DNA from: Molossus alvarezi
Taxonomy: Eukaryota > Chordata > Mammalia > Chiroptera > Molossidae
Length of the DNA: 64,000 nt
Assembly (NCBI GenBank): GCA_037176705.1
Contig: CM073886.1
Span: 128,370,001 to 128,434,000, forward strand
Reading direction: 5' to 3'
This document shows positions 15,055 through 26,494 of this stretch, piece by piece (position 1 is the first letter of the stretch; each line of letters opens with the position of its first letter). The notes below the pieces were generated by a model. That model was not told the origin of the DNA. It ran no database searches and worked only from the letters and a program-made list of their open reading frames with translations. Made by a program: the position numbers and the translations under genes.

Positions 15055-15668
15055 TCACTGCACACTCCATTCCCTCCCTCCCTCGCACACCTCACTGCAC
15101 ACTCCACCCCTCCCTCCCACGCACACCTCACTGCACACTCCATTCCCTCCCTCCCTCGCACACCTCACTGCACACTCCACCCCTCCCTCCCTCGCACACC
15201 TCACTGCACACTCCATCCCTCCCTCCCTCGCACACCTCACTGCACACTCCATCCCTCCCTCCCTCGCACACCTCACTGCACACTCCACCCCTCCCTCCCT
15301 CGCACACCTCACTGCACACTCCACCCCTCCCTCCCTCCCACACCTCACTGCACACTCCATCCCTCCCTCCCTCGCACACCTCACTGCACACTCCATCCCT
15401 CCCTCCCTCGCACACCTCACTGCACACTCCACCCCGCCCTCCCTCGCACACCTCACTGCACACTCCATTCCCTCCCTCCCTCCCACACCTCACTGCACAC
15501 TCCACCCCTCCCTCCCTCGCACACCTCACTGCACACTCCATTCCCTCCCTCCCTCGCACACCTCACTGCACACTCCATCCCTCCCTCCCTCGCACACCTC
15601 ACTGCACACTCCACCCCGCCCTCCCTCGCACACCTCACTGCACACTCCATTCCCTCCCTCCCTCGCAC
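15055..15668. repeat. Array duplication block D, copy 2
   Basis: Copy of 10779-11392 at an offset of 4276 bp. Confidence 0.8.
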
Positions 15669-16287
15669 AGCTCACTACACACTTTATCCCTCCCTCCCTC
15701 GCACACCTCACTGCACACTCCATCCCTCCCTCCCTCGCACACCTCACTGCACACTCCATCCCTCCCTCCCTCGCACACCTCACTGCACACTCCATCCCTC
15801 CCTCCCTCGCACACCTCACTGCACACTCCATTCCCTCCCTCCCTCGCATACCTCACTGCACACTCCACCCCGCCCTCCCTCGCACACCTCACTGCACACT
15901 CCACCCCGCCCTCCCTCGCACACCTCACTGCACACTCCACCCCGCCCTCCCTCGCACACCTCACTGCACACTCCATCCCTCCCTCCCTCCCACACCTCAC
16001 TGCACACTCCATTCCCTCCCTCCCTCGCACAGCTCACTACACACTCCACCCCTCCCTCCCTCGCACAGCTCACTGCACACTCCATTCCCTCCCTCCCTCG
16101 CACACCTCACTGCACACTCCATCCCTCCCTCCCTCGCACACCTCACTGCACACTCCACCCCGCCCTCCCTCGCACACCTCACTGCACACTCCATCCCTCC
16201 CTCCCTCGTACACCTCACTGCACACTCCATTCCCTCCCTCCCTCGCACACCTCACTGCACACTCCACCCCTCCCTCCCTCGCACACC

Positions 16288-18028
16288 TCACTGCACACTC
16301 CATTCCCTCCCTCCCTCGCACACCTCACTGCACACTCCACCCCTCCCTCCCTCGCACACCTCACTGCACACTCCATTCCCTCCCTCCCTCGCACACCTCA
16401 CTGCACACTCCACCCCTCCCTCCCTCGCACACCTCACTGCACACTCCATCCCTCCCTCCCTCCCACACCTCACTGCACACTCCATTCCCTCCCTCCCTCG
16501 CACAGCTCACTACACACTCCACCCCTCCCTCCCTCGCACAGCTCACTGCACACTCCATTCCCTCCCTCCCTCGCACACCTCACTGCACACTCCATCCCTC
16601 CCTCCCTCTCACACCTCACTGCACACTCCACCCCGCCCTCCCTCGCACACCTCACTGCACACTCCATCCCTCCCTCCCTCGTACACCTCACTGCACACTC
16701 CATTCCCTCCCTCCCTCGCACACCTCACTGCACACTCCACCCCTCCCTCCCTCGCACACCTCACTGCACACTCCATTCCCTCCCTCCCTCGCACACCTCA
16801 CTGCACACTCCACCCCTCCCTCCCTCTCACACCTCACTGCACACTCCATTCCCTCCCTCCCTCGCACACCTCACTGCACACTCCACCCCTCCCTCCCTCG
16901 CACACCTCACTGCACACTCCATTCCCTCCCTCCCTCGCACACCTCACTGCACACTCCATCCCTCCCTCCCTCCCACACCTCACTGCACACTCCACCCCGC
17001 CCTCCCTCGCACACCTCACTGCACACTCCATTCCCTCCCTCCCTCGCACAGCTCACTACACACTCCATTCCCTCCCTCCCTCGCACAGCTCACTACACAC
17101 TTTATCCCTCCCTCCCTCGCACACCTCACTGCACACTCCATCCCTCCCTCACTCGCACACCTCACTGCACACTCCATCCCTCCCTCCCTCGCACACCTCA
17201 CTGCACACTCCATCACTCCCTCCCTCGCACACCTCACTGCACACTCCATCCCTCCCTCCCTCGCACACCTCACTGCACACTCCATCCCTCCCTCCCTCGC
17301 ACACCTCACTGCACACTCCAGTCCCTCCCTCCCTCGCATACCTCACTGCACACTCCACCCCGCCCTCCCTCGCACACCTCACTGCACACTCCACCCCGCC
17401 CTCCCTCGCACACCTCACTGCACACTCCATTCCCTCCCTCCCTCGCACAGCTCACTACACACTTTATCCCTCCCTCCCTCGCACACCTCACTGCACACTC
17501 CATCCCTCCCTCCCTCGCACACCTCACTGCACACTCCATCCCTCCCTCCCTCGCACACCTCACTACACACTCCATCCCTCCCTCCCTCGCACACCTCACT
17601 GCACACTCCATCCCTCCCTCCCTCGCACACCTCACTGCACACTCCATCCCTCCCTCCCTCGCACACCTCACTGCACACTCCATCCCTCCCTCCCTCGCAC
17701 ACCTCACTGCACACTCCATTCCCTCCCTCCCTCGCATACCTCACTGCACACTCCACCCCGCCCTCCCTCGCACACCTCACTGCACACTCCACCCCGCCCT
17801 CCCTCGCACACCTCACTGCACACTCCACCCCGCCCTCCCTCGCACAGCTCACTGCACACTCCATTCCCTCCCTCCCTCGCACACCTCACTGCACACTCCA
17901 TCCCATCCTCCCTCGCACACCTCACTGCACACTCCACCCCGCCCTCCCTCGCACACCTCACTGCACACTCCATCCCTCCCTCCCTCGCACACCTCACTGC
18001 ACACTCCACCCCGCCCTCCCTCGCACAC
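16288..18028. repeat. Array duplication block C, copy 2
   Basis: Copy of 1860-3600 at an offset of 14428 bp. The similarity continues leftwards at offsets of 14355 (1461-1966 against 15816-16321) and 14028 (89-1060 against 14117-15088). Confidence 0.85.
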
Positions 18029-21000
18029 CTCACTGCACACTCCATTCCCTCCCTCCCTCGCACAGCTCACTACACACTTTATCCCTCCCTCCCTCGCACA
18101 CCTCACTGCACACTCCACCCCTCCCTCCCTCGCACACCTCACTGCACACTCCATCCCTCCCTCCCTCGCACACCTCACTGCACACTCCATCCCTCCCTCC
18201 CTCGCACACCTCACTGCACACTCCACCCCTCCCTCCCTCGCACACCTCACTGCACACTCCATTCCCTCCCTCCCTCGCACACCTCACTGCACACTCCACC
18301 CCTCCCTCCCTCGCACACCTCACTGCACACTCCATTCCCTCCCTCCCTCGCACACCTCACTGCACACTCCATCCCTCCCTCCCTCGCACACCTCACTGCA
18401 CACTCCACCCCGCCCTCCCTCGCACACCTCACTGCACACTCCATTCCCTCCCTCCCTCGCACACCTCACTGCACACTCCATCCCTCCCTCCCTCGCACAC
18501 CTCACTGCACACTCCACCCCGCCCTCCCTCGCACACCTCACTGCACACTCCATTCCCTCCCTCCCTCGCACACCTCACTGCACACTCCACCCCTCCCTCC
18601 CTCGCACACCTCACTGCACACTCCATTCCCTCCCTCCCTCGCACACCTCACTGCACACTCCATCCCTCCCTCCCTCGCACACCTCACTGCACACTCCACC
18701 CCGCCCTCCCTCGCACACCTCACTGCACACTCCATTCCCTCCCTCCCTCGCACAGCTCACTACACACTTTATCCCTCCCTCCCTCGCACACCTCACTGCA
18801 CACTCCATCCCTCCCTCCCTCGCACACCTCACTGCACACTCCATCCCTCCCTCCCTCGCACACCTCACTGCACACTCCACCCCTCCCTCCCTCGCACACC
18901 TCACTGCACACTCCATCCCTCCCTCCCTCGCACACCTCACTGCACACTCCATCCCTCCCTCCCTCGCACACCTCACTGCACACTCCACCCCGCCCTCCCT
19001 CGCACACCTCACTGCACACTCCATCCCTCCCTCCCTCGCACACCTCATTGCACACTCCATCCCTCCTTCCCTCGCACACCTCACTGCACACTCCATTCCC
19101 TCCCTCCCTCGCACACCTCACTGCACACTCCATCCCTCCCTCCCTCGCACACCTCACTGCACACTCCATCCCTCCCTCCCTCGCACACCTCACTGCACAC
19201 TCCATCCCTCCCTCCCTCGCACACCTCACTGCACACTCCATCCCTCCCTCCCTCGCACACCTCACTGCACACTCCATTCCCTCCCTCCCTCGCATACCTC
19301 ACTGCACACTCCACCCCGCCCTCCCTCGCACACCTCACTGCACACTCCACCCCGCCCTCCCTCGCACACCTCACTGCACACTCCACCCCGCCCTCCCTCG
19401 CACACCTCACTGCACACTCCATCCCTCCCTCCCTCGCACACCTCACTGCACACTCCATCCCTCCCTCCCTCGCACACCTCACTGCACACTCCATCCCTCC
19501 CTCCCTCGCACACCTCACTGCACACTCCACCCCGCCCTCCCTCGCACACCTCACTGCACACTCCATTCCCTCCCTCCCTCGCACACCTCACTGCACACTC
19601 CATCCCTCCCTCCCTCGCACACCTCACTGCACACTCCATCCCTCCCTCCCTCGCACACCTCACTGCACACTCCATCCCTCCCTCCCTCGCACACCTCACT
19701 GCACACTCCATCCCTCCCTCCCTCGCACACCTCACTGCACACTCCATCCCTCCCTCCCTCGCACACCTCACTGCACACTCCATCCCTCCCTCCCTCGCAC
19801 ACCTCACTGCACACTCCATCCCTCCCTCCCTCGCACACCTCACTGCACACTCCATTCCCTCCCTCCCTCGCATACCTCACTGCACACTCCACCCCGCCCT
19901 CCCTCGCACACCTCACTGCACACTCCACCCCGCCCTCCCTCGCACACCTCACTGCACACTCCACCCCGCCCTCCCTCGCACACCTCACTGCACACTCCAT
20001 CCCTCCCTCCCTCCCACACCTCACTGCACACTCCATTCCCTCCCTCCCTCGCACAGCTCACTACACACTCCACCCCTCCCTCCCTCGCACAGCTCACTGC
20101 ACACTCCATTCCCTCCCTCCCTCGCACACCTCACTGCACACTCCATCCCTCCCTCCCTCGCACACCTCACTGCACACTCCACCCCGCCCTCCCTCGCACA
20201 CCTCACTGCACACTCCATCCCTCCCTCCCTCGTACACCTCACTGCACACTCCATTCCCTCCCTCCCTCGCACACCTCACTGCACACTCCACCCCTCCCTC
20301 CCTCGCACACCTCACTGCACACTCCATTCCCTCCCTCCCTCGCACACCTCACTGCACACTCCACCCCTCCCTCCCTCTCACACCTCACTGCACACTCCAT
20401 TCCCTCCCTCCCTCGCACACCTCACTGCACACTCCACCCCTCCCTCCCTCGCACACCTCACTGCACACTCCATTCCCTCCCTCCCTCGCACACCTCACTG
20501 CACACTCCACCCCTCCCTCCCTCGCACACCTCACTGCACACTCCATTCCCTCCCTCCCTCGCACACCTCACTGCACACTCCATCCCTCCCTCCCTCGCAC
20601 ACCTCACTGCACACTCCACCCCTCCCTCCCTCGCACACCTCACTGCACACTCCATTCCCTCCCTCCCTCGCACACCTCACTGCACACTCCATCCCTCCCT
20701 CCCTCGCACACCTCACTGCACACTCCACCCCGCCCTCCCTCGCACACCTCACTGCACACTCCATTCCCTCCCTCCCTCGCACAGCTCACTACACACTTTA
20801 TCCCTCCCTCCCTCGCACACCTCACTGCACACTCCATCCCTCCCTCCCTCGCACACCTCACTGCACACTCCACCCCTCCCTCCCTCGCACACCTCACTGC
20901 ACACTCCATCCCTCCCTCCCTCGCACACCTCACTGCACACTCCATCCCTCCCTCCCTCCCACACCTCACTGCACACTCCATCCCTCCCTCCCTCGCACAC

Positions 21001-21712
21001 CTCACTGCACACTCCATCCCTCCCTCCCTCGCACACCTCACTGCACACTCCACCCCGCCCTCCCTCGCACACCTCACTGCACACTCCATCCCTCCCTCCC
21101 TCCCACACCTCACTGCACACTCCATCCCTCCCTCCCTCGCACACCTCACTGCACACTCCACCCCTCCCTCCCTCGCACACCTCACTGCACACTCCATTCC
21201 CTCCCTCCCTCGCACACCTCACTGCACACTCCACCCCTCCCTCCCTCGCACACCTCACTGCACACTCCATTCCCTCCCTCCCTCGCACACCTCACTGCAC
21301 ACTCCACCCCTCCCTCCCTCGCACACCTCACTGCACACTCCATTCCCTCCCTCCCTCGCACACCTCACTGCACACTCCACCCCTCCCTCCCTCGCACACC
21401 TCACTGCACACTCCATTCCCTCCCTCCCTCGCACACCTCACTGCACACTCCACCCCTCCCTCCCTCCCACACCTCACTGCACACTCCATCCCTCCCTCCC
21501 TCGCACACCTCACTGCACACTCCATCCCTCCCTCCCTCGCACACCTCACTGCACACTCCATCCCTCCCTCCCTCCCACACCTCACTGCACACTCCATCCC
21601 TCCCTCCCTCGCACACCTCACTGCACACTCCATCCCTCCCTCCCTCCCACACCTCACTGCACACTCCGATCCCTCCTCCCTCGCACACCTCACCGCACAT
21701 TCCGATTCCCTC

Positions 21713-24700
21713 CAAGGCCCCAGCTCTCCACGCAGTGTCCAGCGCCTCTTGGTGCCTGCCTCTGCACTCGGCTCACAGCGCGGGGCTAACTCAGGTCTGG
21801 GCCACGGTTCGCTGACCCACTTCCTCCTCCAGGTTCCCCGGCCGTACGCTCCTGCACCTGGATTAGCTTCTGCTCCACATGCTGACCGGGCCTCGTGGCA
21901 GACTCAGGAGTGAGCTCTCTGGCTCTTCGGAACGGAACACACGCATTTATAAGCATAAATTTAGCAGGTTAAGGTGATCAGAGGTTGACTAAGAGAATCG
22001 CTTTTAATAAAAACAGAAGGTCGAAGTCTTCTCAACAGTGAGGACAGGAGGCGGGAGCCCACGAAATGAAGGAAGTTAGAGAGAGGATGCAAGTGAGAAA
22101 CACGGGAAGAGCATAGAGAGAAAATGGACGTGTCGCTTTAAGAGCACTCCTGAGCAGAGAGGAAACATTTGCAGATTCGGGAATAAAAAAGAAGAAGAAA
22201 TTGTTAGAACTATGGCAAAATCAGTATTTCTGCATGACTTTTGACTTCTTTCTTAAATGTCTAAATAAAGAAAACGTAACACGCAAGGTTTGTGGATTGA
22301 TTCCCCAGGAAAAGGTGTTGCCAGGCATGACTGGAGGTGGGGATTGGAGAGACATATAGTACAGAAGCTATATACACAGGTTCTTATCTAAAGTTGAATG
22401 CTAGCCAGACAAATTTTAAGAATTTGTGTGTTTGCACAGAAATAAATCTTAAATAATGCGGAATTTTTGCCTATTACATTAAAGGATTTGCCTGGAAATA
22501 GCGATAGAACATTGTACTAGCTGTTCTGTGGAGCACAGTTAAGCCTAAAAACATTTAATACGCATGAAAATGCACAATTTTGGCGAGCCAGTGTGTAGAA
22601 ACCAGCTCCATTTTCTTCTCTCATTAAGGTGTCGCTTCTCAGAGTATTGTCGGCCGCCTACCTCCTACACCTTGAATATCTGTTAACAAAGTAGATCTCC
22701 AGGTTATACCTAGGGCTCACGGAACCACTCACCAAAAGCATGAGGGGGAAAAAGACTCCTCAATTAAGGCGGAAGTGCTTGATTTAATAAGAGGATGATG
22801 CACAAAGAACCTGAAGACATCTGGCTATTGAAACACTCATGCTACACTTGCTTTAAGCTATTTTTAGTTTCTTAAATGAGCAAACCATCATAGCCTCGCC
22901 TTAATTATGCGAGCAGGTGCGCACCAGATCATCAGCTTGACGGAATAGCCATCATGAGTTCACAAGTGCTGTGTGAAAATAATGAGTCCATGCTGCCCGC
23001 CTCGCTCTCGTGGGTCCGTGTATATGTAGAGAACAGCGGTCAGTTAGAGCAGCATCTGTTGGGGGAAGACCCACTTACCTTCTCATTGTTCTTTGTAAGA
23101 GGGCAATTCATGGACATAAGGTAGGCGCCTATGTTGGGGTGTAGTCACACAGCTTAGTGTAAAGATTCAGGTCCCTAATGTAAGAAAAATAAATAGATAC
23201 TCTGAGTGACAGGACAACAGAAAGACAGAATTTTATAAGTTTGCCCTCTTGAGCCAATGGAAGTAAACCTGTGCAGATACTTAGGAGCAGAAATCTCGCC
23301 ACCGTTTGTCTAAATTTTCAAGTGAGACCGCCCCTGTTATGACAAACCTTTTTAGTGTGATACGGTTTTCAGTTGTTCAACAGCTATTTATTGAGCATCT
23401 ATGCTCTAGGTACTGGGGAAACCGGTGAGCAAGAGGGGGAAAAAAAAGTCGTGCTCATTCAGCAGAGCTTATATTTAGTGCAACACAACATTTCTGGTTG
23501 TTTCCCACTCTCACTGGGGTGAGGTAACAGTCTGCTGTTAGCATGGTCCTCATGCTGAACACACAACTCTATCAATTAGATTGTTAGTAGCATTGGCAAC
23601 CATACCTGCCTTCTGGTTCCTCTTCATCTACCTTATGGTGAAACGACACTTCTGGTTATTAATGTTAAAAAATTAGAGGATCACTGTGAGACAGGGAAGG
23701 CTCATGTAGTCTGAGTACTAGATTCTCCCAGAAGATCAATAAAAGCATTGAGGGAGTTGACCATCCTGAAAGAGATGATAGTCTACTCTGTTAAATGGTT
23801 TCCAAAGCATCTTAGTCAGGGGTCATTTGATTCTGAATAACAGAACCCATTTAATGCAGTTCAGGAGAATCTATTTAACAGAAGGAGCTATGTTTTTTGC
23901 ACACAGATATTTAATTCTGTCTTTGCCACCATCACTGCATTACGAGAAGTCTTTTTCTTTATTTTACCTTCCTCTGCAACCATCTCCTCCTGGGCCTAGC
24001 ATGGTGTTAACTGATTGACATCTTTATTGATGTATTTTAAAAATTATTTTTTAGGGTCAGAATACAAACATGTACATATATATCATATATGTATAATCAC
24101 GGAATTAAAATTAGACTGTTGAAACAGCAGTGTGTATGGTTTTTAGAAAAATGTGAGCTCCACTGGCCTTCAGACACCAAAATCAATATTCAGCTCAGCT
24201 GCTAATCAATTAAAAAATACAAATATATCGTAACAACAGCAGAAGATGAAGAAATAAGTGACTGACTGCATCATCTCACACAATGATACTGGGGTTAAAT
24301 ATTTCAACTGTTCTTGCTGAACATTCTTCTATTCTTCTCTCAGACACAGAAGAGAAAGGAACTCACTAGACAGGCAAAGTACATTTACATACATCTGCAC
24401 AGTCTGAACTGTGTCAGAGGAATAAGACCTAGACCATTTCCTTTATTTCTTTGGGGCATATTTGCTCAAAGAAAAGAGACGTTATGCACCTGTTCCTTTG
24501 GGTGCATTTCCATTTATTCTCTAGTAAAAAGATAGATGGCGGATAAGAGAATGAAGAGAAGCACAATAAGATCTATTGATATGGCAGTATCTATAGATGG
24601 TATATGTGTGTATACATATTTGACCTATACTTTAATAAGACATTAATTTGTCACTCAACAAAAAAAGGAGAAACATCCGTAATAAAAATAAAATAAAACA

Positions 24701-25082
24701 TAGTATGTATAACAAAAGGGCATGAAGGGCAATGTCCTCAGAGAGAAAAAAATTACCTCACTCATAAAGGGCAGTCAAGCAATGGCTTTAACATATATCA
24801 AAGCATAGTTTAAGACATTTAAATTTCATAACTTAGAAATAAAGACCTTCTATCTAGACTCATTCACTCAGACAGAAAGAGATGGGCAAAATGGCACAGT
24901 ATAATTAGAATAAATGTTCAATTTGTGGATTCCCTATATTTTTGGCTTTCCTGTTATTTTGGAATAATTAGTTACCAAAACCAAAAGAGTAGACTTGGAA
25001 AGATTGGCAGGGGGCCATGTCGGGAAAAGCAAGTATTTTTGAAAAACCCTGTTCTTTTTCTTATGGGAGAGGGAGTAAGAGA
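21713..25082. other. Unique AT-rich DNA beside the array, no gene seen
   Basis: The first 190 bases are GC-rich and unrelated to the monomer. The rest is AT-rich with stop codons in all frames. A short stretch near 23373-23430 (TATTTATTGAGCATCTATG, then GGTACTGGGG) resembles the degraded end of an old mammalian repeat, but I cannot assign it. An A-rich tract lies at 24680-24705. No exon, promoter or RNA gene is supported. Confidence 0.6.
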
Positions 25083-25119
25083 AATAGATGATACATAGAT
25101 AGATAGATGATAGATAGAT

Positions 25120-25166
<47 letters not shown>

Positions 25167-25294
25167 ATAGATAGATAGATAGATAGAAGATAGATAGTAG
25201 ATAGATAGATATAGATAGATGATAGATAGATAGATAGATAGATAGATAGAAGATAGATATAGATAGTAGATAGATAGATAGTAGATAGATAGAT

Positions 25295-25341
<47 letters not shown>

Positions 25342-25350
25342 GATAGATAA
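25083..25350. repeat. Compound (GATA/TAGA)n microsatellite
   Basis: About 268 bases of GATA units interrupted by GATGATA, TAATAGA, GAAGATA and ATATAGA. Minus-strand frames here read as runs of Tyr, Leu, Ser and Ile and are not genes. The mixture of interruptions shows an old, repeatedly expanded locus. A tract of this length is expected to vary between individuals. Confidence 0.97.
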
Positions 25351-25827
25351 AATGTGAGTTTTTACAATCTTCCCCACCCTTCCCTCCCCTCACCAACAGA
25401 ATGATAGTCTTTGGTCATCAAGGCATTTGCTATACAAATGGAAGACAGTGCATGATGAAGGAGGAAATCAAAGACTGGTCATATTGATTTTAACTGGGCA
25501 AGAGCTTTTGTTCACTCAGGTTGTCTTCAAGTAGGGAGAGGGGTCCAAAAATATCAATAGATTAGAACTAGTAATCCTAGTGGAATTGGTGAAGGTATGA
25601 GGCCCAAGGAAGAGAAATGTAGGTATAATTTTCAGATTCATGGTTTGGGCAGTAGGCTCTGGTGATACTAAAACATAAAGCACAGGAGGAACAACAGGGC
25701 TGGAGGTAAACATACAGAGTTCAGTTTGGATGTGTCTGGTAATCAGGAATACACAGATGAAGAAAGCAATTAAGTAGATGTGTCTGGAATTCAGAGCAGA
25801 GACTTGAGAGTGTTCAGTATCATCACG
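25351..25827. other. Unique intergenic DNA, nothing recognised
   Basis: No repeat, exon or RNA gene recognised between the microsatellite and the MIR element. Confidence 0.5.
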
Positions 25828-26055
25828 ACGAACACTTGAGTGGTCCTTGCTCTGTGCTTTGTCGTGTTGTAAGCATTTTCACATAGAGGTCAAGCCATTT
25901 TACACAGACACCTCCCAGGGAAGGGGCATCATTCTTATCATCATCTCCATTTTCTGGACAAGGAAATTCAGGCTCAGAGAAGTAGAACAACTTGCTAAAA
26001 ACTCACCCGGCAAGAAGTGGCCGAGCCAGCACCCTAAGCAGGATCCTCTGGCCCC
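25828..26055 (-). mobile_element. MIR SINE, old mammalian, minus strand
   Basis: Read on the plus strand, the element runs from a degraded 3' end (GCTCTGTGCTTT, GTTGTAAGCATTTTCACA) through ATCATCTCCATTTTCTGGA and GGAAATTCAGGCTCAGAGA to ACTTGCTAAAAACTCACC. This is the reverse complement of the MIR core and tRNA-related region. It is diverged, as expected for a fossil SINE. Confidence 0.75.
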
Positions 26056-26103
26056 ACAGTCCCAGTTCCTCGCCACTTCTCTGTGTTTCTTCACATGAAA
26101 CAG

Positions 26104-26262
26104 GTAGCATTACACTCAGTGAAGTAAGCAGGTCAGACAGAGACAAGTTCACATGATCTCACTTATTTGTGGGATCTGATGAACAAAATAGATCCAGAGA
26201 CATGGAAGCAGAGAACAGACTGACAAGCCTCAGAGGGAAGGGGGTGGTGGGGTAGGATGGAA
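26104..26262 (+). mobile_element. L1 3'-end fragment, plus strand
   Basis: Contains GTGAAGTAAGCAGGTCAGAC, ATGATCTCACTTATTTGTGG and GATGAACAAAATAGA, which match the mammalian L1 segment just before the 3' UTR. It is non-coding, truncated at both ends, and sits directly between the MIR and a VES SINE. Confidence 0.65.
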
Positions 26263-26279
26263 TAGTTCAGGAATATTTA

Positions 26280-26494
26280 ATTTTTTTCTTTATTGATTTT
26301 AGAGAGAGAGTGGAAGGGAGAGGGAGAGACAGAGAGATCGAAACATCGATGAGAGAGAACACCGATTGGCCACCTCCTGCAGGCCCCCCACTGCAGATCC
26401 GGCCCACAACCTGGGCATGTGCCCTGACTGGGAATTGAGCCAACAACCTAGGTGCGTGAGTCAACGCTCAACCACTGAGACACACTGGCTGGAC
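26280..26494 (-). mobile_element. VES-type bat SINE, minus strand
   Basis: A tRNA-derived SINE with its T-rich end on the left. Then follow a purine-rich GAGAGAG tract, ACATCGATGAGAGAGAACA, CCCACAACCTGGGCATGTGC, and the reverse complement of the Pol III boxes (GGGAATTGAGCC, CTCAACCACTGAGACAC). It is flanked by a 17-bp target-site duplication, TAGTTCAGGAATATTTA at 26263-26279 and the same with one change at 26495-26511. Confidence 0.95.

Larger units (their letters stand above)
1..21712. repeat. Large tandem array of a 36/37-bp C-rich monomer
   Basis: About 600 head-to-tail copies of a monomer made of three CCCT blocks, a CG, then CACACCTCACTGCACAC and TCCA. Most copies are 36 bp. A common variant has an extra T after CCA (CCATTCCC) and is 37 bp. 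Other recurring variants are CCACCCCT, CCACCCCG, CTCCCACAC (CG lost), CTCTCACAC, CTCGTACAC and GCACAGCTCACTACACAC followed by TTTA or TCCA. The array begins before the window and ends at a decayed edge near 21665-21712. The plus strand is strongly pyrimidine-rich and the minus strand carries GGGAGGGAGGG in most copies. It looks like a satellite or giant minisatellite lying beyond the 3' end of HCN1. No promoter or gene is supported inside it. The family is not one I recognise by name. Confidence 0.98.

Noticed and set aside
1..21712. CRISPR array
   Set aside because: The copies are directly head to tail with no unique spacers, the genome is mammalian, and there are no cas genes.
1..21712. Match to the human PRDM9 hotspot 13-mer CCTCCCTNNCCAC
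   Set aside because: CCTCCCT is frequent, but the following CCAC is not in the right position in the monomers checked, and PRDM9 specificity in bats differs from human.
89..21715. Dozens of minus-strand frames reading Cys-rich 12-residue repeats (MECAVRCAREGG, VCSEVCEGGRDG)
   Set aside because: They are the three frames of one 36-bp monomer. Each 37-bp monomer shifts the frame and soon ends it. There is no independent evidence of coding.
19048..21789. A 913-codon forward frame as a giant repeat-protein gene
   Set aside because: It consists of translated satellite monomers plus a short unique tail, starts at a TTG codon, and exists only because the monomer lacks forward stops. There is no promoter, splice structure or conserved domain.
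25083..25396. Minus-strand frames of Tyr/Leu/Ser/Ile runs
   Set aside because: Translation of the GATA/TAGA microsatellite.
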